Assembly: GCA_041738135.1 (NCBI GenBank)
Contig: JBGSQK010000029.1
Span: 48,623 to 112,622, forward strand
From: JAGOMX01 sp041738135
Lineage (GTDB): Bacteria; Pseudomonadota; Alphaproteobacteria; JAGOMX01
DNA: 64,000 nucleotides
Reading direction: 5' to 3'
Shown: one piece after another, positions 43,530 to 52,202 of the stretch
Layout of the letters: each line of letters starts with the position of its first letter
Numbering within the stretch: position 1 is the first letter of the stretch
Notes under the pieces: model-generated
What the model was told of the DNA's origin: nothing
The model's database searches: none
The model's input: the letters and a program-made list of their open reading frames with translations, nothing else
Translations under genes and position numbers: made by a program

Positions 43530-44630
43530 TTAATTCTGAGCCACACCCTCATCATCCCCGGGAAGTGCGCTAGGGGATATAGCCTTTATGGTTTCCTCAA
43601 CCTCAATTAGATCTATACTGGCATCCTTGATGTTCTGAATGATGATAGGAACCACTTCTAATTCTTCGTCGGTCAAGCCCTCTTCCTGGTACCTTTGATT
43701 CAGCTCAAGCAAAGCACTGTAGTTTTCATCAATTTCTTGATTTAGTTCATCGTATGCACTAAACAGATCCTCTATAATTGCTTCCGCATCCTCTTCTTCA
43801 TCATCAACAGCAAGAAAATCTTCGTCATCAGACGTAAAGTAAAGCACTGAACTCAGATTTAATTCAGTTTTATAGGCGGAAGGGGTCACGTTTGCCTTTG
43901 GGGCTTCTGCAGCAGGAGGAGTCACTGTAGGTTCAGCGTTTGCAGCTGGTTCTGTTGTTGTCGCTGTAGTTTCAGCATTCGCTGCAGCTGGTTCTGTTGT
44001 TGTATCTGTCGGAGCTGCCGGTTGAGGATTCGCCATACTATCAGCAATGGTTGCAACATTACCTAACTTTGCTGCCACATCCGGTGCCCCTGCCAGAGAG
44101 GCTACAACACCAGCTAATGAGGTTAGCCCTGCTACACCGGTGGCCGTTAAAGCAACGGGACCTTTTTCTGCAAGTACAGCCTTTGCTTTTTGCACTGCCT
44201 GATCTTTCGCAGCCACAACTTTCTGCTTAGCAGACGTAGCGAGATCTTTGGCTGTAGTTTTAGCGGATGCCGCAGGAGCGCCAGGAGCTGCTGCTTTAAC
44301 AGGAGCGGCGGCTTTTACGGCCTGAACAGCCTTGGCTTTATCAGCAGGCTTTGTAGGAGCTGCTTTAGCCACAGGCTTTACAACAGGCTTCGCTTTCGCA
44401 GCGAGCGGCTTCTTAACAGGAGCTGAAGGCTTCTTTTTAGGTATTTTTGGCACAGGCCTCTTAGGAATCTTGAAACTACGCTTAGCAGTAAAAACTGCTT
44501 CACCCTTACCCCACAGCTGGCCTTCAGGAACTCCAGACCTCTCTTTAAATGCTAAACCTTCGTCTGCTATACCTATTGCACCCATAGTGAATGTTGCTAA
44601 AGTGATTATACTCATTATTTTCCTAGACAT
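43530..44630 (-). CDS. Secreted Lys/Pro/Ala-rich protein with acidic C-terminus
   Basis: A 366-residue protein: signal-like N-terminus (MSIITLATFTMGAIGIADEGLA), a histone-H1-like Lys/Pro/Ala stretch (about 50-150; IPKKKPSAPVKKPLAAKAKP and following), a hydrophobic Ala/Gly/Val stretch (about 157-185, ALTATGVAGLTSLAGVVASLAG), a Thr/Ala/Glu/Pro linker, then an acidic helical C-terminus (SDDEDFLAVDDEEEDAEAIIEDLFS). The hydrophobic stretch could cross a membrane. Like its neighbour at 42666 it separates positive and negative halves. No family recognised. It has its own terminator. Confidence 0.62.
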   Translation of the reverse strand: MSRKIMSIITLATFTMGAIGIADEGLAFKERSGVPEGQLWGKGEAVFTAKRSFKIPKRPVPKIPKKKPSAPVKKPLAAKAKPVVKPVAKAAPTKPADKAKAVQAVKAAAPVKAAAPGAPAASAKTTAKDLATSAKQKVVAAKDQAVQKAKAVLAEKGPVALTATGVAGLTSLAGVVASLAGAPDVAAKLGNVATIADSMANPQPAAPTDTTTEPAAANAETTATTTEPAANAEPTVTPPAAEAPKANVTPSAYKTELNLSSVLYFTSDDEDFLAVDDEEEDAEAIIEDLFSAYDELNQEIDENYSALLELNQRYQEEGLTDEELEVVPIIIQNIKDASIDLIEVEETIKAISPSALPGDDEGVAQN

Positions 44631-44751
44631 CTCGCAATTCCTTCTTCATTTGATTCACCTCGGATACGATCCTAGATTAGACCGTTACCGCTAGTTTATC
44701 TTGCATGAAAAAAGTTAAATTTCGGTTAACAGTTTGATGTTTTTGGCAAAG

Positions 44752-45792
44752 CTAGGCAGTCATCTCGATCAAACGGGAGGCTGTTCGCAAAAAAGCGTTG
44801 CTATTCTTCCCTGATTTATACAACTGATCAGGTTCTGCAGCAGCAGATATGACCAGATTCACTTCTCGATCATAAAGGATATCAATCAACGTAATAAATC
44901 GTTTGGCTTCGTTGTGCATGCTCTCGTCCATAACCGGAACGTTTTCCAGCAGAACCGTATGAAAGTGGTCGGCTAGAACTAAATAGTCGTTAGCGCCCAA
45001 CATGGTTTTACACATATCTGCAAAGCCAACTCGGGCCACGCCATTGGCAAATTTTGGGATTAATACCTGCCTGCCATTCACCTCTATAAGCTCTTTTCTG
45101 ACCGCTTTGCCATCGGATAGCTCAACAAATATATCCTCAATTTCAGCTGAAGCCGTTTCATCGGCAGGTACAAAATACTGGCGATGCCTATGCAGGATTT
45201 CCCTACGATAATCAACGGGTCCGTTCAGTTCAACTTCTGGACAAAATTGCTTTAGGATCTCAATGAAAGGCAAAAACCGATCGCGATGCAAGCCATCCTT
45301 ATAGAGCCCGTCAGGTCGCTGATTGGAGGTGGCAACCACCACGACGCCTAGCTCAAATAGCTTACTAAACAAACGCCCCAAAATCATAGCATCGGCAATA
45401 TCGCTCACATGAAATTCATCAAAGCATAAGACTTTGGCATGAGCCGCTATTTCTCGAGCTAAAACAGTGATTGGGATTTCTTTGGTTTCACCCAGAGCCT
45501 TCAAACGCTGATGTATCTGTTGTTGCATGAATGCGTGAAAATGCCAGCGCTGTTTTCGTTCCATATCCAGGTCATCGTAAAACGCATCCATCAACATGGT
45601 CTTGCCACGCCCTACTCCGCCATATATATACAAGCCTTTGATAAAGTACTTGGGTCCTCGCTTAAAATAACTGGAGAGTCGAGTTCGGATAGACTTATGT
45701 AGCTCAGCATAAAGCTCCGCCTCTAGCTTTTGAAGTCTCAACGCAACAGCTTCCTGAGCTGAATCCAGGGTATATCCAGTGGGTATTTTCAT
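44752..45792 (-). CDS. zapE: Cell division protein ZapE (AFG1-like ATPase)
   Basis: A 346-residue AAA+ ATPase of the AFG1/ZapE family: Walker A YGGVGRGKTMLMD, the family segment RWHFHAFMQQQIHQRL, Walker B VLCFDEFHVSDIADAMIL, and sensor regions ATSNQRPDGLYKDGLHRDRFLPFI and RFITLIDILYDREVNLVISA. In E. coli ZapE associates with the division ring; the mitochondrial relative assists respiratory-complex turnover. It lies downstream of polA on the same strand with about 90 bases between, so it is probably separate. Confidence 0.93.
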   Translation of the reverse strand: MKIPTGYTLDSAQEAVALRLQKLEAELYAELHKSIRTRLSSYFKRGPKYFIKGLYIYGGVGRGKTMLMDAFYDDLDMERKQRWHFHAFMQQQIHQRLKALGETKEIPITVLAREIAAHAKVLCFDEFHVSDIADAMILGRLFSKLFELGVVVVATSNQRPDGLYKDGLHRDRFLPFIEILKQFCPEVELNGPVDYRREILHRHRQYFVPADETASAEIEDIFVELSDGKAVRKELIEVNGRQVLIPKFANGVARVGFADMCKTMLGANDYLVLADHFHTVLLENVPVMDESMHNEAKRFITLIDILYDREVNLVISAAAEPDQLYKSGKNSNAFLRTASRLIEMTA

Positions 45793-45881
45793 GGGTTTAG
45801 AGTACCAGATGTCAAGGGGATGAGGAAGTCTGGATTCATCAGATGGGCATTAACAAATACAAGCCACGTTTTATAAGATTC

Positions 45882-48629
45882 TTATGTATCAGCCCAAGTC
45901 TGTCCGACACCGGTATCCACAATAATCGGCACCTTCAATTGAACCGCCGATTCCATAACGGGCTTTACAGCAGCAATGGTTCTATCCACCTCATCATCGG
46001 GCACTTCGAATATGAGTTCGTCGTGGATCTGCAATAGCATTTGAGCCTGCAAGTTTTGCTCGCTCAATGCGCCTTTAACTCTAATCATGGCTTTTTTAAT
46101 CAGGTCAGATACAGTCCCTTGCAGTGGTGCATTGATGGCGGCTCTTTCAGCAAAACCGCGTCTAGAAGGATTTCGATCATTGATGTCTGGTAAGAAACAC
46201 TTGCGACCAAATAGAGTTTTGACATAACCAAACTCATGGGCGGTTTTCTTTTGCTCTTCCATGTAAGCTTCAATGCCTGGGTAACGCTCCAAATAAACTT
46301 GTATATGCCTTGCCGAATCAGCTCGGGGAATGCGCAACTGACGGCTTAAGCCATGGGCGCTGATGCCGTAGATAATGCCGAAATTTATGACCTTAGCGCG
46401 ACTGCGTAGCTCAGAATCCACTTGATCTAATGGCACACCGAAGACTTCCGAGGCGGCCATTTTATGAATGTCATGATCGTGGTGGAAAGCATGCTGCAGC
46501 TCTGGAATATCAGCCATATGCGCCAAAAGTCTCAGCTCAATCTGCGAGTAGTCCAGCGACAACAATTTCCAACCAGGTCTGGCTTCAAAAGCACTACGAA
46601 TCTTAAGACCTTCGGCTGACCGAATGGGGATATTTTGCAAGTTAGGATTAATGGAAGAAAGCCGCCCCGTAGAAGTCACGGTCATACCAAAAGACGTATG
46701 AATCCGCCCTGTACGGGGATTTATTTGCGTTTGTAAAGCATCGCTATAGGTGCTTTTCAGCTTAGATAAATGTCGCCAATCTAAGATTAAAATGGGCAGA
46801 TGATGCCCCTGCACTGCCAAGTCTTCGAGCACCTCTGCACCCGTTGAAAAACTACCGGTTTTAGCACTTTTTCGACCTTTATCCATACTCATGTCATCAA
46901 ACAAAACTTCGCCTAATTGTTTAGGAGAAGCGATATTAAATTCACGGCCGGCCGTTTTATATATTTCTTGCTCCAACAATGCGAGCCGTGCCGCAAAATC
47001 TTTGCTCATATCTTTTAGTTTTTGTAAGTTAACCCCGATGCCGCAGGATTCCATATCGGTTAGCACCTGGATCATAGGTCTGTCCATTGTCTCGTAAACG
47101 GTTGATTGCGCTTCTTTGATCAGCCTTTGCTTCAAGACATTATACAAACGACCCGTAATGTCGGCATCCTCGGCTGCATATTGGCACGCTGCATCTAGCT
47201 CTACCTCATCAAAACGCACTTGTGACTTACCTGTGCCAACTACATCTGAAAAACTTATGGTTTTATAATCCAGCACCAACTTGGCAAGCTCGTCCTTACC
47301 ATGACCATGGCTGGTGCCATCCAGCACATAGGACATGACCATGGTGTCATCAACGGGTGTAATTTCAATGCCATAACGACGCAGGATGAGCATGTCATAT
47401 TTGAGATTATGACCGGCTTTTAATACTGCTGGATCTTGCAAGGTGGGGCGTAGTAAGTCCAACGCTTCCCTCAAAGGGATCTGAACAACGGGTTTCGCTT
47501 TTGGATCATAATCAAACAAATCTGCTTTACGCACTTTGTGTCCCAGAGGAATGTAACAGGCTTCCCCCGCTTTCACAGAAAGGGATAGACCTGCCAGCTC
47601 AGCCAACATGGGGTCGGGTCCGGTGGTTTCCGTATTTACCGCCACAAATCCGGTTTGGTTGATTTTATCAATCCAAACCCTCAGGGCATCGACGGTTTGA
47701 ACTAGTTCGTACTTACCTTTTTCTTGCGCGGCAGCCTGTTGCGAGCCACTACCCAGTTTAAACCCTCGTTTTTCAAGACGTGTTTTAACACCTGTAAAAC
47801 TCTGAGCTTCAAGAAAATGCAACAACTCATCTTCGTTGGGTTCTTTAAAGCTAAAATCGTCAATGGACATCTCAACGGGCACATCCTTTTTCAGGGTTAC
47901 TAGCTGATAACTTATGCGCGCCATCTCGGCATTTTCTAGGAGTTTTTCGCGACGTTTGGGCTGCTTGATCTCCCCTGCTCTGGCGAGCAAGGTTTCCAGA
48001 TTGCCATATTCATGGATAAGCTCCGCGGCCGTTTTAATACCAATGCCCGGAACACCCGGCACGTTGTCCGATGAGTCACCCGCAAGGGCTTGGATATCAA
48101 TTACCTTATCGGGGCCCACACCAAATTTTTCAATAACTTCAGCTATGCCAATATCTCGGTTGCGGATGGGGTCAAACATGATCACATCGTTGTTCACCAG
48201 CTGCATCAAGTCCTTATCGGACGACACAATGGTCACTTGCATACCCTGCGCCACAGCTTTTTGTGCATAAGTGGCAATCAGGTCATCGGCCTCAAAACCT
48301 GGCATTTCAATCATGGAGACATTGAATGCTTTACAAGCATCTCGCACCAAGCTGAATTGCGGAATCAGTTCCGAAGGAGTTTCATCACGATTGGCTTTGT
48401 AGTCTGCATAAATGTCATTACGAAACGTCCTACGGGAACTGTCGAAGACCACCACAATATGGTCCGCCTTCATATCCAAAATCAGACGGATGAGCATATT
48501 GGTAAAACCCAACACCGCCCCAATTTGAACGCCATCAGGCCGCGTTAAAGGCGGCAGCGCATGAAAGGCCCTGAATATAAAGCCAGAGCCATCTACAAGA
48601 TACAGGTGATTGTGATTATCAGTGGTCAT
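45882..48629 (-). CDS. polA: DNA polymerase I (3'-5' exonuclease motif altered)
   Basis: A 915-residue Pol I. The 5' nuclease (about 1-290) starts LYLVDGSGFIFRAFHALPPL and keeps VVVFDSSRRTFR and VSSDKDLMQLV. The proofreading-type domain (about 310-510) keeps GHNLKYDMLIL and YAAEDADIT, but the first metal ligand is Asn332 (AVNTETTG; the family has DTE). The polymerase domain has SLDYSQIELRLLAHMA, RSRAKVINFGIIYGISAHGL and QIHDELIFEVP. ATG 48629 gives the standard N-terminus; the open frame upstream is class B repeat sequence. Roles: Okazaki fragment maturation and repair. Confidence 0.95.
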   Translation of the reverse strand: MTTDNHNHLYLVDGSGFIFRAFHALPPLTRPDGVQIGAVLGFTNMLIRLILDMKADHIVVVFDSSRRTFRNDIYADYKANRDETPSELIPQFSLVRDACKAFNVSMIEMPGFEADDLIATYAQKAVAQGMQVTIVSSDKDLMQLVNNDVIMFDPIRNRDIGIAEVIEKFGVGPDKVIDIQALAGDSSDNVPGVPGIGIKTAAELIHEYGNLETLLARAGEIKQPKRREKLLENAEMARISYQLVTLKKDVPVEMSIDDFSFKEPNEDELLHFLEAQSFTGVKTRLEKRGFKLGSGSQQAAAQEKGKYELVQTVDALRVWIDKINQTGFVAVNTETTGPDPMLAELAGLSLSVKAGEACYIPLGHKVRKADLFDYDPKAKPVVQIPLREALDLLRPTLQDPAVLKAGHNLKYDMLILRRYGIEITPVDDTMVMSYVLDGTSHGHGKDELAKLVLDYKTISFSDVVGTGKSQVRFDEVELDAACQYAAEDADITGRLYNVLKQRLIKEAQSTVYETMDRPMIQVLTDMESCGIGVNLQKLKDMSKDFAARLALLEQEIYKTAGREFNIASPKQLGEVLFDDMSMDKGRKSAKTGSFSTGAEVLEDLAVQGHHLPILILDWRHLSKLKSTYSDALQTQINPRTGRIHTSFGMTVTSTGRLSSINPNLQNIPIRSAEGLKIRSAFEARPGWKLLSLDYSQIELRLLAHMADIPELQHAFHHDHDIHKMAASEVFGVPLDQVDSELRSRAKVINFGIIYGISAHGLSRQLRIPRADSARHIQVYLERYPGIEAYMEEQKKTAHEFGYVKTLFGRKCFLPDINDRNPSRRGFAERAAINAPLQGTVSDLIKKAMIRVKGALSEQNLQAQMLLQIHDELIFEVPDDEVDRTIAAVKPVMESAVQLKVPIIVDTGVGQTWADT

Positions 48630-48692
48630 ACATTTTGAATACCACAGACATGCGCCGGGGCAAACACAAAAAACTTGACCACTCCCAAACAC

Positions 48693-48857
48693 CGTCATCC
48701 AGAGCGCACCTCCGCTTTGCGGAGGAAGCGAAGGATCCAGCGTATGTGTGCGAGCTTTTGCGAGCTCCAAATGAAAATAAGGTGGAGTTCGCATACGCTC
48801 GCACACATTCGCTGGATCCCACGCAGCAACGCTTCGCTTATGCTGCTCTGGATGACG
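48693..48857. repeat. Class B palindromic repeat, copy 3
   Basis: CGTCATCCAGAGCGCACCTC ... mirrored by ...GCTTATGCTGCTCTGGATGACG, with inner GGATCCAGCG / CGCTGGATCC pairs and gcgagctcc... segments. It begins 63 bases upstream of the polA start codon, so polA transcription must start within or beyond it. Confidence 0.88.
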
Positions 48858-48936
48858 AGCCTTTGTAAATGATTACAAAAAATCCATAATATCGCTTGAT
48901 CTTGCAAGAACGATGGTGTATTTGATTAAGGAAGTT

Positions 48937-49013
48937 CGGGGCGTAGCGCAGTCCGGTAGCGCGCCTGCTTTGGGAGCAGGATGTCGGCGGTTCGAATCCG
49001 TCCGTCCCGACCA
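48937..49013 (+). tRNA. tRNA-Pro (anticodon TGG)
   Basis: A complete 77-nt cloverleaf: acceptor CGGGGCG/CGTCCCG, D arm with gtagcgcagtccggtagcgc, anticodon stem CCTGC/GCAGG with loop TTTGGGA (anticodon TGG), T arm GGCGGTTCGAATCCGTC, discriminator A and an encoded CCA. Confidence 0.96.
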
Positions 49014-49023
49014 TCTAATCACT

Positions 49024-49051
49024 TTGTGCTCGGATCCACATTTGCTATAAT
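49024..49051 (+). promoter_or_regulatory. Sigma-70-type promoter of the DsbA-like gene
   Basis: TTGTGC (49024-49029), a 16-bp spacer and a perfect TATAAT (49046-49051), 31 bases before the ATG at 49082. Confidence 0.6.
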
Positions 49052-49081
49052 GATAGCAACTAAAAAAATTCGGGTAGGTAA

Positions 49082-49696
49082 ATGACACGACTAATTATCT
49101 TACTTTTCGCTTTGTTTATATCTCAAGATGTAAGCGCTGTAGTGTCCGGTGACATTCACCAAGTGGTTTATGGCAAAGAAGAAGCACCCATTACCATTGT
49201 TGAGTACACCTCCCTCACCTGCCATCACTGTGCTGATTTCCACCTTTATGTGCTGCCGCTGATTAAACAGAAATATGTCAATACCGGGCAATTGAAAATC
49301 ATCATCAAGCCATTTCCACAAGATAAGGATGCTTTAATGGCGTTTAAACTGGTTGGCTCTCTCCCCAAGAATCATCAAGAAGAAGCCATGAATAAATTGT
49401 ACCGCGCACAAAGTCGCTGGATCGGGAAAAAACCAGAAGAAGTTGGTAAGATTATCGGGCTGACTTCGGAACAGTGCAAAAAGGCTATGAGTAACAAGGA
49501 TATAGAAAACTCGTTACTCGCCTGCGCTTTTAATGCAAGCAAGCAAGAACACGTGGAAGCTACGCCAACGTTTTTCATGGATGGTAAAAAAGTCGAGGGC
49601 GCGCCCACAATGGCTGAGTTCGATAAGTCATTTGCTGAGCTTCAGGCTTCTAAAGAATTACTTCCGCATCCTGCGGTCACCACGCGCCTGAATTAG
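49082..49696 (+). CDS. DsbA-family periplasmic thiol oxidoreductase
   Basis: A 204-residue thioredoxin-fold protein with a signal peptide (LIILLFALFISQDVSA), active site CHHC in EYTSLTCHHCADFH, the DsbA-type helical insertion, and the cis-proline loop EATPTFFMDGKKVEGAP. It probably introduces or shuffles disulfides in exported proteins; the cysteine-rich secreted protein at 41774 is the kind of substrate to expect. CHHC differs from E. coli DsbA CPHC and is common in alphaproteobacterial homologues. Monocistronic. Confidence 0.9.
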   Translation: MTRLIILLFALFISQDVSAVVSGDIHQVVYGKEEAPITIVEYTSLTCHHCADFHLYVLPLIKQKYVNTGQLKIIIKPFPQDKDALMAFKLVGSLPKNHQEEAMNKLYRAQSRWIGKKPEEVGKIIGLTSEQCKKAMSNKDIENSLLACAFNASKQEHVEATPTFFMDGKKVEGAPTMAEFDKSFAELQASKELLPHPAVTTRLN

Positions 49697-49777
49697 GTTA
49701 TTGAACCGAAAGATATCTCTTCTCTCCCGAATTATTTTTCCTTATGATGCAATTTAATTGTTCAGGGGATATGCGTT

Positions 49778-51541
49778 ATGAAAAATAAGCCAGAAGGCAA
49801 TTCGCTTTTGTTTCTTATGGGATTTATCAAGCCCTATAGCCACATTGTTTTACTTACAATTTTTGCATTATGCCTTGCGGCAGGAACCATGTTGCTTTTG
49901 GGATTTGCCTTTAGTAACTTGGTGGATCGCAATTTGGGCATGACGAGCGACACATCCCTGCAACAGGCCATGTTGATTCTTTTTGCTGTCGTAATTTTAC
50001 TCAGCTTTGCTAGCTTTGCACGATCTTATCTTTCATCCTGGCTGGGCGAACGAGTCAGCTCAGACATTAAATCAAAACTGTTTGGACATCTACTTAATCT
50101 GTCGCCAGAGTTTTATCAGCAGCAATCCATTGGCGGTCTTCAATCGCAACTACACAGCGACACGCAGTTGATTCAGGTATTACTCGGCGGCTCGGCATCT
50201 ACCGGCCTTCGCAGCGTCATTCAGTTTTTAGGCTCCATGTGTTTGTTATTTGTGATCAACTTGAAGCTAGCCAGCGTCGCTTGTGTTCTCATGTCGCTGA
50301 CCCTGCTTCCCCTATTGATCTTTGGACGCAGATTTAGGCAAACAGCACGCATAGCACAAGAAGCTGAAGGCAAAGCGGCTGGCTATAGTAACGAATCCTT
50401 GACCGCTGTACTTACCTTACAAGCCTATGGCAGACAAAGTGCTTCATTGGAGAAATTTAAAGTTTTAACGCAAGACGCGTTGCATAAATCTATGAAAAGA
50501 ATTTTTGCACAAAGCTGTCTTTCCACGGCCGTGATCTTTTTAGTGTTCGTAGCTGTCTGCGGATTGTTTTGGTATGGCCTGCAACAGATTGGCGGAGATC
50601 TTACAACAGGCATGCTAGTGTCGTTCATTTTCTATGCCATTCTTGCGGCAGGCTCCATCAATTCTTTGAGCCAAGTCTATGGGGATTGGCAACGGGCCAT
50701 GGCAGCCAGCGCAAGGCTTAAGGGTTTACTTGACATTGAATCAAACCTACATACTTCTCCTACACCAATCCGCCTGCCCCAGCAAAAAATTGGACAAATT
50801 GCCTTTCATAAAATCGATTTTGCTTATCCAGATCAAGATCTTGTACTTTTCGATTTTAACTTAAGCATTAAACGGGGTGAGACAATTGCTTTGGTGGGAC
50901 CATCGGGAGCTGGCAAATCCACCGTTTTTAATTTACTCATGCGATTTTACGACCCGTGCAAGGGTCAGGTTTTATTGGATAATGTGGACATTAAAGAACT
51001 GGAACTTAGCACGCTACGCGAGGTCATCGGCTGGGTGCCACAAGATCCAACCATCTTTCGAGATACGGTCTACGAGAATATTCGCCTTTCCAAGCCGGAC
51101 GCCACGGATCAAATGGTGGAGGCCGCGGCCAGATCTGCATATGCCTATGATTTTATCCAAAAACTGCCGCAAGGGTTTAACACTTTTTTGGGCACAGAAG
51201 GTGTAGGCCTATCCTCAGGACAAAAGCAACGGATCGCAATAGCCCGTGCCATTCTTAAGGATCCTGCTATTTTGCTGCTGGATGAAGCCACAAATGCCCT
51301 GGATTCGGAGAGTGAGTTTCAGGTGCAAAAAGCTATCGATCATCTGATGAAGGATCGAACAACCATAATTGTGGCCCACAGATTATCCACCGTTATTAAT
51401 GCTAATCGTATTGTAGTGATCGATCTTGGAAAAATCGTGGCAGTTGGTTCCCATACTACTTTGATGAGACAAAGCTCTATATACAAGAGGTTTGTTGAAC
51501 TGCAGTTTGATCATGAAGGAATGAGCTATAGTTATGGCTAA
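49778..51541 (+). CDS. ABC exporter, fused permease and ATPase
   Basis: A 587-residue half-transporter of the MsbA/MdlB type: six membrane helices (about 20-310) followed by a nucleotide-binding domain with Walker A GPSGAGKSTVF, Q-loop PQDPTIF, signature LSSGQKQR, Walker B AILLLDEATNALD and H-loop AHRLS. It works as a homodimer or with another half. Substrates of this group include lipids, drugs and peptides; no neighbour helps decide. AGGGGAT lies before the ATG. Confidence 0.92.
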   Translation: MKNKPEGNSLLFLMGFIKPYSHIVLLTIFALCLAAGTMLLLGFAFSNLVDRNLGMTSDTSLQQAMLILFAVVILLSFASFARSYLSSWLGERVSSDIKSKLFGHLLNLSPEFYQQQSIGGLQSQLHSDTQLIQVLLGGSASTGLRSVIQFLGSMCLLFVINLKLASVACVLMSLTLLPLLIFGRRFRQTARIAQEAEGKAAGYSNESLTAVLTLQAYGRQSASLEKFKVLTQDALHKSMKRIFAQSCLSTAVIFLVFVAVCGLFWYGLQQIGGDLTTGMLVSFIFYAILAAGSINSLSQVYGDWQRAMAASARLKGLLDIESNLHTSPTPIRLPQQKIGQIAFHKIDFAYPDQDLVLFDFNLSIKRGETIALVGPSGAGKSTVFNLLMRFYDPCKGQVLLDNVDIKELELSTLREVIGWVPQDPTIFRDTVYENIRLSKPDATDQMVEAAARSAYAYDFIQKLPQGFNTFLGTEGVGLSSGQKQRIAIARAILKDPAILLLDEATNALDSESEFQVQKAIDHLMKDRTTIIVAHRLSTVINANRIVVIDLGKIVAVGSHTTLMRQSSIYKRFVELQFDHEGMSYSYG

Positions 51542-51663
51542 ATCAATTCGATTCCCCCCCCTTTTTACCCAAGAAACTTGACAAAACCTGACTACGTCTT
51601 TAAACCTGCTCCCAATAGCCGACCAATCGGGGTCCTTATTTAAATTGTTAAGAGAATAGACAC

Positions 51664-52014
51664 ATGAATATAAATACTTTATTTTTTTTCCTATGCTTCG
51701 TCAGCATCGATGCACATTCATTATTTGCTTCAAATGGTGAAGAGGAAGATTCTAGCAAATACAATTCATTTTTTAGAGACAAGACTTGCGCCGAATTTCT
51801 CAAAACATATTTGAAATCAGACAAACAGCTTGGGCTAGATCCATCACCTCAATCAACTCATAGTATGCAAACCATAGTGAATGGCGGCATTCATATTCAT
51901 CTCCACAACCCAGTTTTCCATATTAATTGTAATGACATTAAAGACATCATCATCAACGGGAATGGACAGGTAACTAGCAACCGTAACGGCAGCGTGACTC
52001 GAAATGAAAATTAA
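51664..52014 (+). CDS. Small secreted protein of unknown function
   Basis: A 116-residue protein with signal peptide (INTLFFFLCFVSIDAHSLFA), an acidic patch EEEDSSK, then a mixed region with two cysteines, a histidine-rich strand GGIHIHLHNPVFHIN, and an Asn/Gly-rich tail (INGNGQVTSNRNGSVTRNEN). The alternating His could bind metal or be the start of a beta-helix. No family recognised. It lies just before tRNA-Leu. Confidence 0.55.
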   Translation: MNINTLFFFLCFVSIDAHSLFASNGEEEDSSKYNSFFRDKTCAEFLKTYLKSDKQLGLDPSPQSTHSMQTIVNGGIHIHLHNPVFHINCNDIKDIIINGNGQVTSNRNGSVTRNEN

Positions 52015-52077
52015 TGGGGCACCCATTAAAAATTTACATTGATTCTCGGCCCAAATACCTATATCAAATTAGATGTT

Positions 52078-52164
52078 GCCCAGGTGGCGGAACTGGTAGA
52101 CGCGCTAGATTCAGGTTCTAGTGAGCGCAAGCTTGTGGAAGTTCGAGTCTTCTCCTGGGCACCA
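52078..52164 (+). tRNA. tRNA-Leu (anticodon CAG)
   Basis: A complete 87-nt class II tRNA: acceptor GCCCAGG/CCTGGGC, anticodon stem CTAGA/TCTAG with loop TTCAGGT (anticodon CAG), a variable arm (tgagcgcaagctt), T arm GAAGTTCGAGTCTTC, discriminator A and encoded CCA. Confidence 0.96.
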
Positions 52165-52202
52165 CTACACCTCTCAGAAACAAAAAACAAAAAGGCAAAA
52201 TC

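Noticed and set aside
42769..44694. Several open frames opposite the charge-segregated secreted proteins
   Set aside because: Lys/Glu/Ala-rich codons leave the antisense strand free of stops; no ribosome sites or domains.
48630..48806. 59-codon N-terminal extension of polA
   Set aside because: Encodes class B repeat sequence; Pol I homologues start at the MTTDNHNHLYLVDG position.
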